Assembly: GCA_951800855.1 (NCBI GenBank)
Contig: CATOLC010000036.1
Span: 1 to 8,103 of the forward strand
DNA from: an uncultured Ruminococcus sp.
GTDB lineage: Bacteria; Bacillota; Clostridia; Oscillospirales; Acutalibacteraceae
Direction: 5' to 3'
DNA: 8,103 nt
Positions 5,583 through 8,103 of this stretch are shown here, in pieces (positions within the stretch are counted from its first letter, which is position 1; each line of letters starts with the position of its first letter). Under the pieces are notes generated by a model, which saw only the letters and a program-made list of their open reading frames with translations, searched no databases and had not been told where the DNA came from. A program made the position numbers and the translations under genes.

Positions 5583-6702
5583 TTTCTGACCTCCTCTGAG
5601 CGTAGACTCTCTCTACAATAATCGGCAATATCCTTGTTATTGCTATAAAAAACACTATAACTCCTATTACGATATTGATTATTTCTGATGGTATTCCTAT
5701 TTTAAACTGCAAAGCCTGCCCAGCATATATCAGTGCGCTGAAAATAAGTCCAGCAAAAATACACCCTAATGGAGAACTTCGTGCTATAAGTGCAACAGCT
5801 AAACCATTAAAACCATTATTTTCAAAAACAGAAAGAATTTGTACGCTATTATTGGAAGTCCCACTTATCGTAAGTGCTCCTGCCAAACCCGCAAGTGCCC
5901 CTGCCACAAGCATTGAAAAGACCACATTCCGTCTTACTTTTATTCCTGCATTAAGTGCAGCATGATGGTTTAATCCCACAGCTCTTAGCTCAAACCCTAG
6001 TGTAGTTTTATATATAATTATCCATGTAATAATAGCTGCAATGACTGCAATTAAAAAGTTTAAGCTTAAATCCGTTTTTAAAAGCACCTCATTCAAAAAA
6101 GGGTTTTCCTTCAAAAATCTTCTGCCTTGCTCCGAAAATTTCCAATCGTAAAATAACATGCTTATCCCAGATTTATTTATAGGGTAAGTACCATTGCTTT
6201 CAGGTTTATGAAAAAACTCTGAATTTGCCACATAATTGCAAAGATAAAGTGAAATCCAGTTAAACATTATACTTGTTATTACTTCGTGTATCCCAAATTT
6301 TGCTTTAAGAAAACCTACAATCCCGCCTAAAACAGCACCTGCTGCCACTCCTGAAAGTATAACCAATGGAATTTGAATTATGGGATGAAAATTAAATATA
6401 ATTCCCACTAATGTGGATGCAACTGTTGCAACTATGTACTGACCCTCTGCACCTATATTAAAAAGCCCTGTCTTAAAGGCAAAAGCAGCACTTAGGCCTG
6501 TAAGTATCAATGGAGAGCTTTTTATTATAACATTAGTTATAAACTTAGGTTTGGAAAAAATTGCATTAAAAAAAGTTAAAACTGCATCTAAAGGATTGTA
6601 TCCCGCTACAAATAAAATTAAAAATGCAACCAAAAATCCTAAAAATATAGATATTATCGTAGAAACGACCGGCTTTTCCAAAATACTAGCAACATTTTTC
6701 AT
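5572..6702 (-). CDS. Nucleoside ABC transporter permease, NupP/YufP-like
   Basis: This is the second channel subunit of the importer, 376 residues, in the same permease family as its downstream neighbour but longer, as is usual for the NupP/YufP partner. Hydrophobic segments lie at about 14-34, 60-80, 88-106, 112-134, 142-160, 214-231, 260-280, 297-326 and 341-360. The block FKTGLFNIGAEGQY (76-89) and the cytoplasmic loop LRAVGLNHHAALNAGI (239-254) are conserved family motifs. The polar stretch at about 161-211 between membrane spans is the extracytoplasmic insertion typical of this subunit and could face the binding lipoprotein. GGAGGA (6710-6715) sits seven bases before the ATG. The gene overlaps the end of the ATPase by 17 bases and the start of the next permease by 11, so the three transporter genes are probably translationally coupled. 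Confidence 0.9.
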   Translation of the reverse strand: MKNVASILEKPVVSTIISIFLGFLVAFLILFVAGYNPLDAVLTFFNAIFSKPKFITNVIIKSSPLILTGLSAAFAFKTGLFNIGAEGQYIVATVASTLVGIIFNFHPIIQIPLVILSGVAAGAVLGGIVGFLKAKFGIHEVITSIMFNWISLYLCNYVANSEFFHKPESNGTYPINKSGISMLFYDWKFSEQGRRFLKENPFLNEVLLKTDLSLNFLIAVIAAIITWIIIYKTTLGFELRAVGLNHHAALNAGIKVRRNVVFSMLVAGALAGLAGALTISGTSNNSVQILSVFENNGFNGLAVALIARSSPLGCIFAGLIFSALIYAGQALQFKIGIPSEIINIVIGVIVFFIAITRILPIIVERVYAQRRSENVK

Positions 6703-8103
6703 TTTCTTGTCCTCCAGCCATTAATAATCCCACAAGATTTTCATCCACTTCTTCTCTTTTAAAAACTCCGTTTACTGCTCCATCATATAGAACTGCTACA
6801 GTGTCCGACAAATCCATAATTTCATCAAGTTCCAAAGAAATAAGAAGTATTGCCTTGTTTTTATCTCTCAAATTGACAAGCGTTCTATGAACGTATTCTA
6901 TTGCCCCAACATCAAGCCCTCTCGTCGGTTGTACTGCAATTAAAAGGTCTGGCTCGTTAGATATTTCTCTGCCAATAACTAATTTTTGTTGATTTCCTCC
7001 CGACAAACTCCGAATTGATAAATTTTCACAATTCTGTGGTCTAATATCGTATTCCTTTATCAGCTCTTTTGTGAATTTATCCCTTTCTTTCTCATTTATC
7101 ATCTTTCTATTGCTATAAGGCTTAGACTTATATTTTTCAAGTATTGCATTTTCGGCCACAGTAAAGTCCAAAATCACTCCATATTTATGTCTATCATCAT
7201 GTATTATAGAAACTCCTTGCTTTAAAACATTTGCAGGTGAAGTATTTTGAATTTCCACATTATTAAGCTTTATAGTCCCTGATTCTACATTTCTTGCCGA
7301 TATAAGTGCTTCTATAAGCTCTTTTTGTCCATTGCCTTCTATCCCGGCAAGCCCAACGATTTCACCACGTCTTATAGATAGTGAAAATCCCTTCACTGTC
7401 TCTATTCCTCTTGCACACCTTACATGAAGATTGTTTATTTCAAATATCTTTTCACCTAATTTAGCCGGTGTTTTTTCAACTGTGAGCCTAACTTCCCTGC
7501 CGACCATCTTTTGAGCTAAACTTTTTGTTGTCTCATTAGCCACTTTTACTCGGTCTATGAACCGTCCTTTTCTTATCACAGTACAATCATCAGCCGACTT
7601 TTTTATTTCTTTAAGCTTATGAGTTATAATAATAATTGCTTTACCATCTTTTACTAAACTTTTCATAATTTCTATCAACTCATCCACCTCAAGTGGCGTT
7701 AACACGGCTGTAGGTTCGTCTAAAATAAGAAGCTTTGCCCCTCTGTAGAGTGCTTTTAGTATTTCAACTTTTTGTTGCATACCTACAGAAATATCTCTTC
7801 CCTTTGCATCTAGGTCTACGTTTAATTTATACTTGGCAATAATCTCCTTAATTTTTTTCCTGGACCTTCGAGTTTTTAATATCCCAAAACGTCCAGTTGT
7901 TTCTTTACCTAAAATTATATTTTGCATAACAGTAAATTTATCTATAAGCATAAAATGCTGGTGAACCATTCCAATCCCCATATCAATCGCAGCCGCAGCA
8001 TTTTTTATGTATTTTGGTTCCCCATCAATATATATTTCTCCCTCATCTGCATGATAAAGCCCACACAAAATATTCATAAGAGTACTCTTGCCAGCCCCAT
8101 TTT
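6686..8103 (-). CDS. Nucleoside ABC transporter ATPase, NupO/YufO-like (5' partial)
   Basis: This peripheral ATPase has two nucleotide-binding domains in one chain and powers nucleoside import. Its 5' end lies beyond the right edge. The in-frame ATG at 8075-8077 is internal, because the codons upstream of it read NGAGKSTL, the first Walker A. Numbering from that methionine, domain 1 is intact: Q-loop in MVHQHFMLI (37-45), signature ISVGMQQ (96-102), Walker B LLILDEP (116-122), H-loop IITHK (150-154). Domain 2 is degenerate, as is normal in this family: GIEGNGQKEL (245-254) replaces Walker A, LSGGNQQK (358-365) is canonical, Walker B is followed by QPTRGLD (383-389), and the H-loop is ISLELDE (413-419). 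IHDDRHKYG (292-300) differs from the usual PEDRHKRG. A binding lipoprotein gene would be expected upstream, outside the window. Roughly 35-40 N-terminal residues appear to be missing. Confidence 0.92.
   Translation of the reverse strand, partial: NGAGKSTLMNILCGLYHADEGEIYIDGEPKYIKNAAAAIDMGIGMVHQHFMLIDKFTVMQNIILGKETTGRFGILKTRRSRKKIKEIIAKYKLNVDLDAKGRDISVGMQQKVEILKALYRGAKLLILDEPTAVLTPLEVDELIEIMKSLVKDGKAIIIITHKLKEIKKSADDCTVIRKGRFIDRVKVANETTKSLAQKMVGREVRLTVEKTPAKLGEKIFEINNLHVRCARGIETVKGFSLSIRRGEIVGLAGIEGNGQKELIEALISARNVESGTIKLNNVEIQNTSPANVLKQGVSIIHDDRHKYGVILDFTVAENAILEKYKSKPYSNRKMINEKERDKFTKELIKEYDIRPQNCENLSIRSLSGGNQQKLVIGREISNEPDLLIAVQPTRGLDVGAIEYVHRTLVNLRDKNKAILLISLELDEIMDLSDTVAVLYDGAVNGVFKREEVDENLVGLLMAGGQENEKCC

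Noticed and set aside
5675..5965. Plus-strand ORF of 96 codons
   Set aside because: It is antisense to the first permease and has an alanine/proline/serine-rich shadow composition.
6686..7430. Second nucleotide-binding domain as an inactivated or decaying domain
   Set aside because: The altered Walker A and the glutamine after Walker B are typical of the second domain in this transporter family, so this is not gene decay.
8075..8077. ATG as the true start of the ABC ATPase
   Set aside because: The codons before it, up to the window edge, encode NGAGKSTL, the core of the first Walker A, so the gene continues past the edge.

Overview
The window is AT-rich DNA with strong AGGAGG-type ribosome binding sites, AGA/TTA-heavy codon use, UGA used as a stop and sigma-A-like promoters. 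This suggests a low-GC Gram-positive bacterium (Bacillota), most likely a clostridial relative. The genus cannot be read from the sequence. I see no mobile element, CRISPR array, rRNA or tRNA. Most of the window is recognisable conserved core gene content.

Layout. At the left edge (36-76) a hairpin plus T-run looks like the rho-independent terminator of a plus-strand gene lying outside the window. It converges on a minus-strand gene for a 64-residue single-span membrane protein (99-293). A gene-poor stretch follows (about 300 bases) holding a short inverted repeat. Next is comM/yifB (593-2134, minus), a Mg-chelatase-like AAA+ ATPase that appears monocistronic, with its own well-formed promoter at 2180-2208. 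Divergent from it is a 45-codon plus-strand gene (2388-2525) for a second tiny membrane protein, with an extended -10 promoter and a strong ribosome binding site. A large C8/G6 hairpin (2540-2599) separates it from the convergent operon on its right.

The right two thirds (2620-8103) is one tightly packed minus-strand operon, transcribed right to left. Its order is a two-domain ABC ATPase (cut by the right edge), two overlapping inner-membrane permeases, deoC and pdp. The transporter is of the BMP/NupOPQ nucleoside type. The two enzymes are deoxyribose-phosphate aldolase and pyrimidine-nucleoside phosphorylase.

Together these form a salvage and catabolic route. Nucleosides are imported by the ABC system. 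Pdp cleaves pyrimidine nucleosides with phosphate to free base and (deoxy)ribose-1-phosphate. A phosphopentomutase (not in the window) would isomerise the deoxyribose product to the 5-phosphate, and DeoC would split it to acetaldehyde and glyceraldehyde-3-phosphate. The lipoprotein substrate-binding subunit expected for this transporter is also absent and probably lies just beyond the right edge.

I found no convincing evidence of an undescribed system. The points most worth a second look are the tiny divergent membrane-protein gene with its nearly absent leader, the hairpin beside it, the 64-residue membrane protein, and unusual residues in Pdp.
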